Shown here: piece by piece, positions 63,730 through 64,000 of the stretch
Layout: each line of letters begins with the position of its first letter
Position numbering within the stretch: the first letter of the stretch is position 1
NCBI RefSeq assembly: GCF_001509795.1
Contig: NZ_LLZN01000055.1
Coordinates: forward strand, 30,478-94,477
Length of the DNA: 64,000 nucleotides
Origin: Streptomyces sp. NRRL WC-3605
GTDB taxonomy: Bacteria; Actinomycetota; Actinomycetes; Streptomycetales; Streptomycetaceae
Direction: 5' to 3'
Translations under genes and position numbers: made by a program
Notes under the pieces: model-generated
Databases searched by the model: none
What the model was told of the DNA's origin: nothing
The model's input: the letters and a program-made list of their open reading frames with translations, nothing else

Positions 63730-64000
63730 TCACTGCGGTTTGCGGAACGCCGCCAGCGTGAAGACCGGGTCCGGGCGGGGGCGGTCCTGGTCGGGGAGAG
63801 CGGACAGGCGGGTGGCGAAGGTCTCGGAGAGGGGGTCGCCGGGTGGGAGGGTGCCGAACCAGCCGCGGCGCAGGTCGGCCACCGTGCGGCGGGGGCTGCG
63901 GCCCTGGCCGTGGCCGGTGAAGCGGGTCCGTCCGGCGGGGAGCAGGCCGTGGTCGTGGGCGTGGGAGCGCACCCGGTCGGCCTCGTCCGTGGCGGGGGGG
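63730..64000 (-). CDS. Methyltransferase-like protein, C-terminal fragment
   Basis: An open minus-strand frame runs off the right edge and ends at the stop at 63730. The last 90 or so residues include TGHGQGRSPRRTVADLRRGWFGTLPPG and end DPVFTLAAFRKPQ, a C-terminal pattern common in class I SAM-dependent methyltransferases. The catalytic domain is outside the window, so this is a tentative call. It lies 54 bp upstream of the neighbouring methyltransferase gene on the same strand. Confidence 0.5.
   Translation of the reverse strand, partial: PPATDEADRVRSHAHDHGLLPAGRTRFTGHGQGRSPRRTVADLRRGWFGTLPPGDPLSETFATRLSALPDQDRPRPDPVFTLAAFRKPQ

Overview
The window is high-GC actinobacterial chromosome and almost certainly Streptomyces. 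It has GC-rich codon use, GTG/TTG starts behind purine-rich ribosome sites, many Tat and lipoprotein signals, a SpoIIE-type PP2C phosphatase, a second EF-G carrying a rare TTA (bldA-type) codon, and a tRNA-Leu(GAG). I see no mobile element, phage or CRISPR array, so this looks like resident chromosome carrying specialised catabolic modules. All names come from reading motifs; no database search was run.

Layout. 1-3.5 kb: a sugar ABC importer (permease fragment plus lipoprotein) divergent from a secreted beta-helix protein, with a CebR/LacI-like box between them. 3.5-17 kb: EF-G2, an MHS-family transporter, an amino-acid-type binding lipoprotein, a SpoIIE phosphatase with an extracellular sensor, an orphan small protein, tRNA-Leu, a DUF2254 membrane protein and an aldehyde dehydrogenase. 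15.8-24.6 kb: an extra succinyl-CoA synthetase (sucCD) divergent from a ThDP decarboxylase, a clear formyl-CoA:oxalate CoA-transferase (frc), an NDP-forming acyl-CoA synthetase and an OFA-family transporter. 24.7-33.6 kb: an Ebo-type cluster (EboF, EboE, EboB/TatD, EboA, a TIM-barrel isomerase, EboC/UbiA) headed by an inositol-phosphate-synthase homologue, plus a secreted TIM-barrel protein. 33.6-45.1 kb: a sugar module made of a very large secreted dehydrogenase/ThuA/DUF1080 protein, an isomerase, a Gfo/Idh dehydrogenase, a ribose-type ABC importer and a ROK regulator. 45.3-55.5 kb: a GntR/FCD regulator, a FabH homologue, a second OFA transporter with a 42-residue partner, then ketopantoate reductase, formate dehydrogenase and fdhD. 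55.6-64 kb: a secreted beta-propeller-like protein, a bile-acid-symporter-like transporter with a divergent LysR, fadD, an aldo/keto reductase, an SDR and two methyltransferases.

How it fits together. The 15.8-24.6 kb and 45.3-55.5 kb blocks look like two halves of one C1/C2-acid pathway. Oxalate (or a 2-hydroxyacyl-CoA) is activated with CoA and cleaved to formyl-CoA, CoA is recovered, formate is exchanged or oxidised, and NADH is made. Three promoter regions (oxc/sucCD, gntR itself, fdh/OFA) share the word ACTGTA in similar palindromic contexts, so the GntR/FCD protein is the natural candidate regulator. The formate dehydrogenase large subunit is split and permuted: its catalytic part is encoded before the diaphorase gene, and its Fe-S N-terminal part after it.

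In the sugar module, a 23-bp dyad is conserved upstream of the ROK gene and of the large secreted dehydrogenase gene. This predicts a ROK-controlled regulon, possibly for 3-keto-glycosides or related sugars. The Ebo-like cluster lies between these systems and uses an INO1-like enzyme where classical ebo operons carry a sugar-phosphate cyclase.
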